Shown here one piece after another: positions 27,316-34,991 of a DNA stretch of 64,000 bases. The notes under the pieces are model-generated. The model made no database searches. It saw nothing but the letters and a program-made list of their open reading frames with translations, and was not told the DNA's origin. The first letter of the stretch is position 1, and every line of letters starts with the position of its first letter. The stretch is from Hyphomicrobiales bacterium (GTDB lineage Bacteria; Pseudomonadota; Alphaproteobacteria; Rhizobiales; NORP267), in NCBI GenBank assembly GCA_021775855.1, contig JAJFGZ010000040.1, forward strand, positions 1 to 64,000, given 5' to 3'. Made by a program: the position numbers and the translations under genes.

Positions 27316-27747
27316 TCAATTGGTTCCCGGATAGGAAAAGGTGTTCGCCAGCCGCCCGCGCCAAAAGCGGTCGATGGCAACTTCACAGACAGGGGATCGT
27401 TCCCACGCATGGATCATGCAGTCGGGCCCGCTCCTGATCGCGGCGTGCCGCGCAAGGCCATCCGGTTTCAACCGAAACAGCAGGACATTGCCGGCGCAGA
27501 CGTCGGAGACCGGTTTCTCGATCAGATAGTCACGAAATCCCATCACCATCAGGTCCGTGCGGGTGGCTTCAGCCCAATCCGTCTGGTACGGCGGCAACGC
27601 ACAGGGCAACGCCCCGATTTGATCGCAATAGACCCCGCGAATCAGACCCAGGCAATCACACCCAACGCCCTTCAGGCTGGCGCCGTGGCGGTATGGAGTT
27701 CCGATCCATGATCGGGCAGCGGCCACAATTTGGGCGTTCGATGTCAC
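27316..27747 (-). CDS. GTA NlpC/P60 cell wall peptidase
   Basis: 143 residues, equivalent to RcGTA gp14. The papain-like NlpC/P60 fold has its catalytic Cys32 in VGCDCLGLIRG and the catalytic His in LARHAAIRSG, with a further polar residue expected in MIHAWE. It cuts peptidoglycan peptides during injection through the recipient wall. It overlaps the DUF2163 gene by 4 bp. Confidence 0.93.
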   Translation of the reverse strand: MTSNAQIVAAARSWIGTPYRHGASLKGVGCDCLGLIRGVYCDQIGALPCALPPYQTDWAEATRTDLMVMGFRDYLIEKPVSDVCAGNVLLFRLKPDGLARHAAIRSGPDCMIHAWERSPVCEVAIDRFWRGRLANTFSYPGTN

Positions 27748-28637
27748 GAATTCTGACTGCCGCCGTCGTTCCGGGTCTCGCCTCTATTCGGATACGAGAT
27801 GATGAAATCGTTGCCCGGCATATGAGGAAAGCCCCGGAAATTCACACCGTTCTGGAACTTCTCCAAGCAGGTTTTGAAGAGTTTATCGCACCCCGCCTGG
27901 ATCGAGAACGAGTCTCCGATGGTGACCGGTTTGCGCATCTGTTGCCCGAGTTCAACCGTTGCGGTTCCAGAAACCAGTCTGTGAGACTTGATCTCCATTT
28001 TAATCCCGGCATTTGCACCGCCGGTCCAGGTCACGGTTCCGCGTGTGAACCAATCGGTCACAAACCCGGTTAGGCCCGTGGTCTGCAACAATCGATTGTC
28101 GGTCACGTCGCTGATGATGGCGGACTCTGTGTAGAGCGAGCTGCCAAGGCTGATACCGCAACGGGCCTCACCCAGATCAGCGTCGCAAACGAATTGATAG
28201 ATCCGGCCCTGGTTCTGGTTCAGCTCATGGGCGTGCCCGCGAATTTCGGCGCTGAACGCATTTCCCGTGCGGGCCACTTCGCCAAGGTTGCCTTTGCGGA
28301 TCAACAGTCTTTGGCTGGTATCCTGCCAATTGACGATAAATATCTCGACTTGCGCATTGTCGAACACGCCGTCCCTCAGCGAGTCTTCATCGAGCCTGGA
28401 CGAGCGTAGCGCACCTGCGACGTCGAGATTATCTACGCCCAGACCAAGCCCGGAAACCATTTCGGTCTTCTCGAACCCGTCGGTCGCGACAAAGGCAGTT
28501 CCGTCGAAGTTCAGGTCCTGATCATGGTCGGTAAATCCCAGGACCAGGCCATCGTTGCGGGTCAGCCGCCAGCAGTGGCACAATGTTGTCGCGCCACCAT
28601 CCAGATGCGCCTGCATCCCAGACGGCAGGGTTCTCAT
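27744..28637 (-). CDS. GTA baseplate hub protein, DUF2163 family
   Basis: 297 residues, equivalent to RcGTA gp13 (TIGR02218 type). Family landmarks are the N-terminal CHCWRLTRNDGLVLGFTDHD, the Cys-rich VCDADLGEARCGISL, and the C-terminal CDKLFKTCLEKFQNGVNFRG. In RcGTA this protein forms part of the hub and carries an iron-sulfur cluster bound by conserved cysteines; the Cys positions here are compatible with that. It is coupled to both neighbours by 4-bp overlaps. Confidence 0.92.
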   Translation of the reverse strand: MRTLPSGMQAHLDGGATTLCHCWRLTRNDGLVLGFTDHDQDLNFDGTAFVATDGFEKTEMVSGLGLGVDNLDVAGALRSSRLDEDSLRDGVFDNAQVEIFIVNWQDTSQRLLIRKGNLGEVARTGNAFSAEIRGHAHELNQNQGRIYQFVCDADLGEARCGISLGSSLYTESAIISDVTDNRLLQTTGLTGFVTDWFTRGTVTWTGGANAGIKMEIKSHRLVSGTATVELGQQMRKPVTIGDSFSIQAGCDKLFKTCLEKFQNGVNFRGFPHMPGNDFIISYPNRGETRNDGGSQNS

Positions 28638-29272
28638 AGACGCACCTCTATGAGCGGGATGTTCGGGATATCACCAGCGTCAAACGCAGTGAGATTTATT
28701 TCCAGAAAATCGGTATCGAAACGCACCGGTACGTCGAACCGGAACCCTGCAGTGATGGCTATGCCGGGGGCCGGGATACTGCCTGATAAAAAAGTCACGA
28801 TACCTGTGGTTGTATCAACCGTAAAATCCGTCCCGTCGGTGCTCTCAACACCTCCAACGGCGACACGAACGCTGGACGCCTCGGGTTTCCCGATTATTCG
28901 CTCGAACGGTAAATAAACCTGGCCGTAGGTTTTCTTCAATGGGAAGTCGGCATTTGCCCCGTCACCCTGCCCGATAATCTGGTCAAGAATGTCTGGCGTA
29001 GATCCCGGCTCACCGGACAGATTGTCCATCCGGTCGTGCCAGCGGAAAGCATGCAGCCGGCCCCGGCGCTCCTCGAAAAAAGCGATCACACTGTTCAGGT
29101 CACTCATGGATTTTACGCCGTAGCCCGCATTGTAACGCCGGCGCGAAGACGCCCAGCGGCTGTTGCGCTCCTCGAATCCGGACCCGAGCGTCACGATCTC
29201 CGTGCGCCGCTCCGGCCCGCCGCTCGCACCGAGCGAGATGGCGGTTGGGAACCTGACTTCGTGGAATGCCAT
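28634..29272 (-). CDS. GTA distal tail protein, DUF2460 family
   Basis: 212 residues, equivalent to RcGTA gp12 (TIGR02217 type). Family landmarks are the N-terminal FHEVRFPTAISLGASGGPER, then SRRRYNAGYGVKSMSDLNSV, FFEERRGRLHAFRWHD, and the C-terminal PVRFDTDFLEINL. It forms the ring at the tail end to which the baseplate attaches. Confidence 0.93.
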   Translation of the reverse strand: MAFHEVRFPTAISLGASGGPERRTEIVTLGSGFEERNSRWASSRRRYNAGYGVKSMSDLNSVIAFFEERRGRLHAFRWHDRMDNLSGEPGSTPDILDQIIGQGDGANADFPLKKTYGQVYLPFERIIGKPEASSVRVAVGGVESTDGTDFTVDTTTGIVTFLSGSIPAPGIAITAGFRFDVPVRFDTDFLEINLTAFDAGDIPNIPLIEVRL

Positions 29273-29284
29273 TCGGCGGCCCTC

Positions 29285-29866
29285 TTATAAATTGCGCTGG
29301 CCGCGCGAGACGGCGCGGTTGACCATGGCGGCGATCTGGGTTTCCGAGCGGCGGAAACTGTCGGCGTCGGTCGCGGTTACGTTGAAATTTATGGTGGTGG
29401 CTCCACCCGCCTCAGCCGTGCGTACGCCGAGCCGCCCGTCGCGTCCCCGCGCCAACGGGAGGATGGCTTCGGGCCCGGCTTCGCCTGCCAGCCCGGTCGC
29501 GCGGCCGCCAAGTGGAAACAGAGTCGGGCTTGCGACAATCCCGCCGCGGGCAAACGGTGTTTGCATGGGGGCACCGATCACGCCGCCATTGGCGAAAGGC
29601 AGGATGCGCTGAAACAACGACCCGATGCCGCCGGACAGGCCATCCTGCAACGGTTTCAGCGCCGCATTCAGCGCCAGCCGGCTGAGGCTTTGGCCGAGCG
29701 ATTGCAGCACAGATTTGAAGCCGCGCCCGCTTGTCGCGGCAGACGTCAGTGCGCCGGTCATGGCGCGCCCGAAATCCTCGGCCAGGCCACCGATCTGGTT
29801 CAGTTCTGCACGAAACGACGACGCGTCAGCTGAAATGCTGACCTCAAGACTTTCATCAAATCGCAT
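29285..29866 (-). CDS. GTA tail tape measure protein (short)
   Basis: 193 residues, equivalent to RcGTA gp11. The N-terminal helical part (LNQIGGLAEDFGRAMTGAL, then a TSAATSGRGFKSVLQSLGQS segment) and the Gly-rich central stretch (FANGGVIGAPMQTPFARGG) are typical of tape measure proteins. The C-terminus carries GEAGPEAILPL, common in this family. The short length predicts a short tail, as in GTAs. It follows the frameshifted chaperone by 28 bp. Confidence 0.88.
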   Translation of the reverse strand: MRFDESLEVSISADASSFRAELNQIGGLAEDFGRAMTGALTSAATSGRGFKSVLQSLGQSLSRLALNAALKPLQDGLSGGIGSLFQRILPFANGGVIGAPMQTPFARGGIVASPTLFPLGGRATGLAGEAGPEAILPLARGRDGRLGVRTAEAGGATTINFNVTATDADSFRRSETQIAAMVNRAVSRGQRNL

Positions 29867-29894
29867 GGGTGTTTCCTGTTTCTGTCAAAACTGG

Positions 29895-30104
29895 TCAAAC
29901 CTGATCCGGAAACCGGGCCATCAAGGTGTGTAGTTTTAGGGCGTCCAGGGTCGTGCCGGCGTAGTTGCCAAATCCAGCAGCCGCAGAGAGTTCGCGGGGC
30001 GTCATGGCCCAAAGATCGCGTGGCGCAAGGCCAAGCTCGCCGATCCCGAAGGCCATGACCTCGGCCCAGGAAATGCCTGGCGCAGGTTCGGAATTGGAGG
30101 CTAC
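29895..30104 (-). CDS. Second GTA tail assembly chaperone (reached by predicted -1 frameshift)
   Basis: About 69 codons ending MARFPDQV. The family is the small GTA/phage tail chaperone that lies between gp10 and the tape measure gene (TIGR02216 type). Its landmarks are ISWAEVMAFGIGELGLAPRD and LWAMTPRELSAA. There is no ATG, GTG or TTG at a sensible place: the only in-frame ones are a TTG at 30257, deep inside gp10, and an ATG at 30056, which would cut off the conserved ISWAEV. The frame is entered naturally from gp10 by a -1 shift at GGGAAAG (30104-30110), so the coordinates given begin at the first codon (GTA) after the shift. An atypical start such as ATT at 30074 is the alternative. Confidence 0.8.
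   Translation of the reverse strand, partial: VASNSEPAPGISWAEVMAFGIGELGLAPRDLWAMTPRELSAAAGFGNYAGTTLDALKLHTLMARFPDQV
30066..30080 (-). other. Small hairpin downstream of the frameshift site
   Basis: Perfect 5-bp inverted repeat CCAGG/CCTGG with a 5-base loop, starting 23 bases after the slippery heptamer on the minus strand. It may stimulate the shift, but the spacing is longer than usual for -1 frameshift stimulators. Confidence 0.35.
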
Positions 30105-30475
30105 TTTCCCGGCAGACGGGCCTCCGGCGCGGTTGATGTGTCGCCGGCAGCCGAAAAAGTCGCGGTCAGCAACCGGGCGACGATGGCAACAAACCCTGCT
30201 GCCCCGCCTTCGACCCGCATCGCGGCGACATCTTCGTTGGCCACGTCGTGACCGCAAGCGCGCAACCCCGCCCCGAGCACCGCAATCGCCTCAGACGATT
30301 TCATCCGCCCATTCTCAAACCGCGTCGCCAGCGCCATCAGATCATCGGCAGCGAATACGCCTTCAAGCTCGGCCAACGCGCCCAGCGTCAGGCACAGGCA
30401 ATAAGGCTCGCCGTCCAGCGTGGCGGCAATCTCACCGCGCACGGGATTAGGGAGGACATGACTAATCGATCCCAT
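30101..30475 (-). CDS. GTA gp10-type tail chaperone
   Basis: 124 residues, the GTA-gp10 family (a phage tail assembly chaperone type). Landmarks: VRGEIAATLDGEPYCLCLTL, then LGALAELEGVFAADDLMALA and GAGLRACGHDV. In long-tailed phages the chaperone in this position binds the tape measure protein and is made in a short and a longer, frameshifted form. The last codons are CCG GGA AAG followed by TAG, which places the slippery heptamer G-GGA-AAG directly on the stop. The gene starts 2 bp after the tail tube gene stop. Confidence 0.9.
   Translation of the reverse strand: MGSISHVLPNPVRGEIAATLDGEPYCLCLTLGALAELEGVFAADDLMALATRFENGRMKSSEAIAVLGAGLRACGHDVANEDVAAMRVEGGAAGFVAIVARLLTATFSAAGDTSTAPEARLPGK
30104..30110 (-). 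promoter_or_regulatory. Slippery heptamer GGGAAAG for -1 ribosomal frameshifting
   Basis: In the gp10 frame the codons are CCG GGA AAG TAG. The last G of CCG plus GGA and AAG give X XXY YYZ = G GGA AAG. A simultaneous -1 slip pairs the two tRNAs with GGG and AAA, and the next codon is GTA in the frame of the second chaperone. GGGAAAG is the same heptamer used by the lambda G/GT tail genes, which encode chaperones at the same genome position. Confidence 0.8.
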
Positions 30476-30477
30476 CT

Positions 30478-30891
30478 CTAGGCCGCCACAAACGTAATCT
30501 CGCCCGCCGATTCCAAGCTCATATCGAACGTCACCTCGCCGTCATGCTCGCCGGAAAATTCTAACGCGGCTATCTGGAACAGGCCTTGGATGGCACCGAA
30601 ATCCGGGATGATGACCTGCCAGTCGCGGATGGTACCGTTGAAGAAATAACCGCGCACGGTCTCATCCGACGCCTGGTCGCGGAAGATGCCAGAACCTGAC
30701 AGGGCTGCGCGGCGCACGCCAGCGCCAGCCAGCAATTCGCGCCATTGACCAGCAGACTCAGCGTGGGTGATATCGACGCTCTCGGCGTTAAACGAAATCG
30801 CGCGGGCGCGCAGGCCCGCAATCGTGGTGAATGTCCCGACCCCGTCGGAATCGACCTTGAGGAGCAGGTCCTTGCCTTTTTGCGCTGCCAT
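30478..30891 (-). CDS. GTA major tail tube protein (gp9, TP901-1 family)
   Basis: 137 residues. Family landmarks are the N-terminal QKGKDLLLKVDSDGVGTFTT, VDITHAESAGQWRELL, and the C-terminal FDMSLESAGEITF. It polymerises into the tail tube. It lies directly before the chaperone genes and is encoded in the canonical GTA order. Confidence 0.93.
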   Translation of the reverse strand: MAAQKGKDLLLKVDSDGVGTFTTIAGLRARAISFNAESVDITHAESAGQWRELLAGAGVRRAALSGSGIFRDQASDETVRGYFFNGTIRDWQVIIPDFGAIQGLFQIAALEFSGEHDGEVTFDMSLESAGEITFVAA

Positions 30892-30960
30892 TGTTCAACC
30901 TCCATAGATGAACCGGACCGGCATGCGCCAGCCCGTCGGTTTGGTGTGATCAGGATAAAT

Positions 30961-31374
30961 TCAGACGGTCTGGAATTCGGTGACCGCGCGAAAGCGGACC
31001 AGGCCGTGATAGGTTTCGCCATCGGGATCGCGGCGGGTTTGGGAAAATTCGCGGCGGAGATTGACCAGCTGGTGGCCGTTGAGCGAGATCGGCGCATCGT
31101 GCAAGGCGTCGCTGACGGCGCCGGAGATTTCCAGCGCCTCCTTTTGCCCGCCGGCCCGCGACCAGACATGGAGCGTCACGATATGCTCGAACCCCTCTTC
31201 GGTGCCGGTGCTCCAGTCGCGCATGATAGTCTCACCGATGGTCAGGTACGGAAACCCGGCGCTGCCCGGCACGTGGTCGAAAATATTCGGGCCACCGAGA
31301 AGGTCCGTCACGGCGGTTGCACCTGTCAGGGTCTGGTAGATGCCCTGCTGCAATGACGATGCCGCTTCAGTCAT
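30961..31374 (-). CDS. GTA tail terminator, DUF3168 family (gp8)
   Basis: 137 residues. Landmarks of DUF3168: QQGIYQTLTGATAVTDLLGG, FPYLTIGETIMRDWSTG, and VTLHVWSRAGGQKEALEIS. In RcGTA the corresponding gp8 caps the tail tube at the neck. It is separated by about 70-100 bp from both neighbours, larger gaps than elsewhere in the cluster. Confidence 0.9.
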   Translation of the reverse strand: MTEAASSLQQGIYQTLTGATAVTDLLGGPNIFDHVPGSAGFPYLTIGETIMRDWSTGTEEGFEHIVTLHVWSRAGGQKEALEISGAVSDALHDAPISLNGHQLVNLRREFSQTRRDPDGETYHGLVRFRAVTEFQTV

Positions 31375-31472
31375 AAGTCGCTCTCATGATAATTCCCCAT
31401 AGTCTCGACATGGGATGCACTCAGTTTTATTGCCAGAAGGCTCAACCGGAATTGATGTGGCGTGATCGCGTT

Positions 31473-31829
31473 TCAGGATTTAATCAAAGCCCGAAAACGT
31501 TCGCGCGCAATCCGTTGCGTATCCATCAAAGCCGGCAACAACCATGGTCGTGCGCCTCTCCGCTGGGTGCCATCTTCGATTTGCACGGCGAGTGTGTCGC
31601 CCGCTGAAAGTATATAATTTTCATTGCCTTGAAAGCTTTCACGAATGCTTTTCTTCAAGCGAGCTGCGAGCCCTGGCGGCAGTCCCGACTGATCCAAATT
31701 TGCTTCGGCGCGGGTGCGGAGATCGGCACCGAGCGCTAATACCGTGGCACCCAGACCGGGCAACACGGCGCGGTTTTGCAAGGCCCGGCTCAGAGCTATC
31801 GTGCCACGCGATTTAATCTTTATCCTCAT
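31473..31829 (-). CDS. HK97 gp10-like head-tail protein
   Basis: 118 residues from the ATG at 31829, which overlaps the stop of the joining protein gene by 4 bp. The pattern AEANLDQSGLPPGLAARLKK followed by SIRES and GARPWLLPAL is that of the HK97-gp10 family of neck/tail-completion proteins. The best-known GTA cluster (RcGTA) has no gene of this family between gp7 and gp8, so this is either an addition or a gene retained from a prophage ancestor. Confidence 0.75.
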   Translation of the reverse strand: MRIKIKSRGTIALSRALQNRAVLPGLGATVLALGADLRTRAEANLDQSGLPPGLAARLKKSIRESFQGNENYILSAGDTLAVQIEDGTQRRGARPWLLPALMDTQRIARERFRALIKS

Positions 31830-32149
31830 TGGGGCCGTTCCTCGCACAGGCAGTCGAGCCATTTGCGGCGGCCGTCGGGGTCGTCTACCCGGCGGACTTC
31901 GAATACCCGAGCACCGACGCGAAACCGCATATCGGCTTTGATATCGTACCTAAAACGGATCCGGATCAGGTGATCCACGTTTGCATGTTCCCGGTCGAAA
32001 CGAAGTTGCTCGTTGCCGCCGGCAGGGCGGATATTGCCCCAGAGCGAAGCGACGGTCGCCCAAGTGAGCGTGACGCCGCCGCTATTGTCGCTGACCCCAC
32101 CGGGCTGTTCGAGGGTGAGGCGCGCGCGTAAACTCGCAACCCTCGTCAT
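31826..32149 (-). CDS. Phage head-tail joining protein (gp7-like stopper)
   Basis: 107 residues, SPP1 gp16/Phage_H_T_join type. Landmarks: LRARLTLEQPGG, TWATVASLWGNIRPAGG, and RIRFRYDIKADMRF. It closes the head-tail channel. It overlaps the connector gene upstream and the HK97 gp10-like gene downstream, each by 4 bp. Confidence 0.9.
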   Translation of the reverse strand: MTRVASLRARLTLEQPGGVSDNSGGVTLTWATVASLWGNIRPAGGNEQLRFDREHANVDHLIRIRFRYDIKADMRFRVGARVFEVRRVDDPDGRRKWLDCLCEERPQ

Positions 32150-32724
32150 ATCCGCGCCGTCTGGAAGGGCGCGATCAAGGCGGTCACTGCCGGTGGAACA
32201 GGAAGCTGTCCGCCGGTCGCCATCAGAGGCTCGCGGTTCTCGAACCAGTGCGCCGCCAGCATGAGGACCGAGTGCCGGAGTGCTTCGGGGACGTTGCTCG
32301 CGGCGTTGCCATAGCCTGCCGTGACATCGATCTCGATGCCGTTCAGGACGCGCGCCGGGTCCGGCCAGTTTTCGTGCCCGCGCATGGCGATCCGGGCCGG
32401 CACTGACCCCACATCGACCAGGTAGCGGGACGGGTCGATCGTCATGGTGATGTCGTCGTCATCAAAAATGCGGATAGCGTCGACCGACTGAACCGGTCCG
32501 ATTGGCAATTCCAGAATGTTCCGCGCCGGCCAATGGTCGAGCGCGATCCGCCAGGTCTGGGTAATCATCACGCGACCGGAAATGGTCTCCGCATGCAGCC
32601 GCGCTGCAGTCAGCAGGCTCTGGATGAGAATATCCTCGTCCACCGTGTCGACCCGGAGATGGGTCTTGGCTTCACTCAAACTCACCGGCTCGCTGGCGGG
32701 CGCTACTAGGATGATTGCCGTCAT
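32146..32724 (-). CDS. Phage head-tail connector (gp6-like adaptor)
   Basis: 192 residues. Family landmarks are EPVSLSEAKTHLRVDTVDED, LLTAARLHAETISGR, and LRHSVLMLAAHWFENREPL. It binds the portal and extends the DNA channel. The ATG at 32724 is taken because the family begins just there; the extra 31 residues possible upstream have no similarity and overlap the hairpin region after the capsid gene. Confidence 0.9.
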   Translation of the reverse strand: MTAIILVAPASEPVSLSEAKTHLRVDTVDEDILIQSLLTAARLHAETISGRVMITQTWRIALDHWPARNILELPIGPVQSVDAIRIFDDDDITMTIDPSRYLVDVGSVPARIAMRGHENWPDPARVLNGIEIDVTAGYGNAASNVPEALRHSVLMLAAHWFENREPLMATGGQLPVPPAVTALIAPFQTARI

Positions 32725-32781
32725 GATTCTGGTCCATGATTTAATTAGCAAAAGAGTGTCCAGCTGCGGCCCGATCACCGG

Positions 32782-32798
32782 CTGGTCGAGTTGACCAG
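32782..32798 (-). terminator. Hairpin after the capsid gene, possible attenuator
   Basis: Perfect 6-bp inverted repeat CTGGTC/GACCAG with a 5-base loop in the 112-bp gap following the capsid stop. There is no T-tract, so it is a weak or partial terminator at best. Many phages down-tune genes downstream of the capsid gene in this way. Confidence 0.35.
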
Positions 32799-32836
32799 TC
32801 AGCAACCAGGCCGCCACCGGGGAGGGAGTTCTGGGT

Positions 32837-34099
32837 TTAAGTCAGTCCGAATTTCATGAATTTGATGGCTTCAAAATCCTGGACCCCGCCGCCGACGCGT
32901 TTTGTCGTGTAGAACAAAATATAGGGCTTGGCGGTGAAGGGATCGCGCAGGACGCGGACGCCGAGGCGATCGACGATCAGGTAACCCCGACTGAAATCGC
33001 CAAACGCGATCGACAGGCTATCGGCCGCGATATTGGGCATATCCTCGGATTCAGCGATCGGGAAGTTCATCAACGTCGGCTTGCCGCCCGGCTGGTTGCC
33101 GGGGTGCCATATATAGTTGCCGTCGGCATCCTTGATCTTGCGGATTTCAGCCTGGGTCCGGCGGTTCATGACCCAATGGCCGTTGGAACGGTATCCGGCC
33201 CTGAGCGCGTAGATCGTATCGACCATGGCATCACCAGGCGCGGTGGCGTCAAACGCTCCCGATGTGCCGGTCGCGATATAGCCGATATTCCCCCAAGTCC
33301 AGGACCCGTCCGCGACACTTGTATAGTCGAGGAATCCGCGCGGCTTGTTGACGCCGTCACCGGCGACAAAGGCCTGGCCCTCCTGTTCGGCAAACACAGT
33401 CTGCACCTCTTCGGCGATCCACTGGTCGATATTGACCGCTGAATCGTCTAGCAGTGTGCTGGTCGCCGCCGGCATGGCGTACAATTCCATGGTCGGGAAC
33501 TGCAACTCGGCAAGCGTCGGCGATGAGGTTTGTGGCCGCACGTCGGTTTCGCCAACCCATCCGGTCGCCGCGCCGGTAATCGAGAACGGCTTTTTGTAGA
33601 GGGTCGAGGAGACCTGTCGGACACCGGAAATTTCGCGGATAGGCGAGATTTCGGCCAGACGGCGGCCGATTTCAACTTCGGTCTGTTCGGGTACCAGGTA
33701 CCCGCCATCCGGGTCGGACGAAACTGACAAAGCCTTGGCTTCGATCTGGCGCAGATTTCCAGTGTCGCCGGCACGCATATAGGCGTTCCAGGCCTGCTTG
33801 TGTTCGCCGGCAAACGCGGAAACGTTCGCAATGGCGCTGCCGGACAGTACCGGACGGCGCGCCTTGAGCAGCAATTCGTCCATGCGCTGCTTTTGCTGAT
33901 CGATGGAGGTGTTAATCCTTGCCATCTTTTCCTCGGTCACCACATCGACCGAAATCTGGCTTTCGAGTTGCGCCAGCCGATCGTCGTTGGTTTCCTTGAA
34001 AGCTTCGAAAGAGTGCATGAAGTCGTCGAAAGCTTCGACGACATCAAGGCTGGACGGTGTATTGGAAGCCGCCTTATGTTCAATTTTGGGGTGTTTCAC
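32837..34099 (-). CDS. HK97-family major capsid protein (gp5)
   Basis: 420 residues. The N-terminal 105 residues form the charged, coiled-coil delta/scaffold domain (AFKETNDDRLAQLESQ and onward) that the prohead protease removes. The rest is the HK97 fold, with landmarks PDGGYLVPEQTEVEIGRRL, WVGETDVRPQTSSPTL, EEVQTVFAEQEGQAFVAGDG and VNKPRGFLDY. It follows the protease gene by 3 bp, with AAAGTG before its start. Confidence 0.95.
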   Translation of the reverse strand: MKHPKIEHKAASNTPSSLDVVEAFDDFMHSFEAFKETNDDRLAQLESQISVDVVTEEKMARINTSIDQQKQRMDELLLKARRPVLSGSAIANVSAFAGEHKQAWNAYMRAGDTGNLRQIEAKALSVSSDPDGGYLVPEQTEVEIGRRLAEISPIREISGVRQVSSTLYKKPFSITGAATGWVGETDVRPQTSSPTLAELQFPTMELYAMPAATSTLLDDSAVNIDQWIAEEVQTVFAEQEGQAFVAGDGVNKPRGFLDYTSVADGSWTWGNIGYIATGTSGAFDATAPGDAMVDTIYALRAGYRSNGHWVMNRRTQAEIRKIKDADGNYIWHPGNQPGGKPTLMNFPIAESEDMPNIAADSLSIAFGDFSRGYLIVDRLGVRVLRDPFTAKPYILFYTTKRVGGGVQDFEAIKFMKFGLT

Positions 34100-34102
34100 T
34101 TT

Positions 34103-34801
34103 TTACCTCATGTTGCTGATGGTTTGTGCGGCCTTACGAATTGTTGCTGCAAGGTCGCGGTTCGCGGTGAATTGCCTACCGTCAGCGTCCTGCGTGCCGG
34201 ACAGGGTCTTGAAGCCGTCGCGGATGACCGCTCTAGCCTGGGAACGCGATAGCCCAGCGTCCTGCGTGAGCCAACGTTCGAATTCGCGTTGGGTTGGAAT
34301 GCCAGCGCGCCTTGCGACATTCTTGACCGCGCTTACCCGGGCTTCGGGTAGCATCGGGAATGTCACGATGGAGATTTCCCAGAGATCGAGTTTCTCGATT
34401 CTGCGGATCCCGGTTTTTGGATCGGTACGGCCTTTTTCGGTCCTGAAGCCGATGGAGAGACCATCAAGCGCCCCTGCACGCATCAGGCTGAGGATTTCCC
34501 GTGCCCGCGCCACATCCTGCATCAATTGTCCGCGGACAAAGAGGCCGGCATTGTCTTCGCGTATTTCACGCCAAAGGCCAATCGGTTCAGCCGGATCGTG
34601 CTGGAACAGCAGTTTGATTCCGGTCGGCCCGCGCTTTGTGATTGAGTCGCGAAATGCCCCCGGCATGATGATATCCCGACCGAGATCTTCTTTTCCGAAC
34701 AGGCTCGCATAGCCTTCGAAGGCACCATCGGCCTGGACCTTTTTCAGCTCCAGGTTGGAAAATATGGTCTCGCGTTCAAAAGGATCCTGCAGATCAGGCA
34801 T
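34103..34801 (-). CDS. HK97-family prohead protease (gp4)
   Basis: 232 residues. The herpesvirus-assemblin-like fold carries the catalytic His68 (LLFQHDPAEPIG) and Ser116 (LDGLSIGF), with the terminal LWEISIVTFPM element typical of the family. It matures the capsid by removing the delta domain. The C-terminal 70 residues are helical (IPTQREFERWLTQDAG and onward) and resemble the extension seen in GTA proteases. Its start overlaps the upstream small gene by 8 bp. Confidence 0.95.
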   Translation of the reverse strand: MPDLQDPFERETIFSNLELKKVQADGAFEGYASLFGKEDLGRDIIMPGAFRDSITKRGPTGIKLLFQHDPAEPIGLWREIREDNAGLFVRGQLMQDVARAREILSLMRAGALDGLSIGFRTEKGRTDPKTGIRRIEKLDLWEISIVTFPMLPEARVSAVKNVARRAGIPTQREFERWLTQDAGLSRSQARAVIRDGFKTLSGTQDADGRQFTANRDLAATIRKAAQTISNMR

Positions 34802-34991
34802 GTTTTGACCTCAATGATTGTTGCCGCGTGACTTTAGGTGACTGCCCGTGAAGCGGGTCCGGTGTCTGAGCCCACATTTTTCGTTCCAGATTGCGCGTGA
34901 ACTCGTGAACGACTTTTTTGTGATCCTGCATACAGGTGGCGCGGTGGCGGAACGGCAAGATCATTGTGCGGATAAAACTGAATATGTTCAT
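34794..34991 (-). CDS. Small GTA-cluster protein of unknown function
   Basis: 65 residues, basic (begins MNIFSFIRTMILPFRHRATC). It is not recognised. Support comes from coupling: its ATG overlaps the gp3.5-like stop by 4 bp and its stop overlaps the protease start by 8 bp, so the operon is gapless here. RcGTA has only one small gene between portal and protease. It could be a non-coding spacer with a chance frame, but the two tight overlaps argue otherwise. Confidence 0.55.
   Translation of the reverse strand: MNIFSFIRTMILPFRHRATCMQDHKKVVHEFTRNLERKMWAQTPDPLHGQSPKVTRQQSLRSKHA

Noticed and set aside
30056-30257. Ordinary start codon for the second tail chaperone
   Set aside because: TTG at 30257 would place about 50 unrelated residues, overlapping gp10, before the domain, and ATG at 30056 would delete its conserved beginning; the frameshift explains the layout better.
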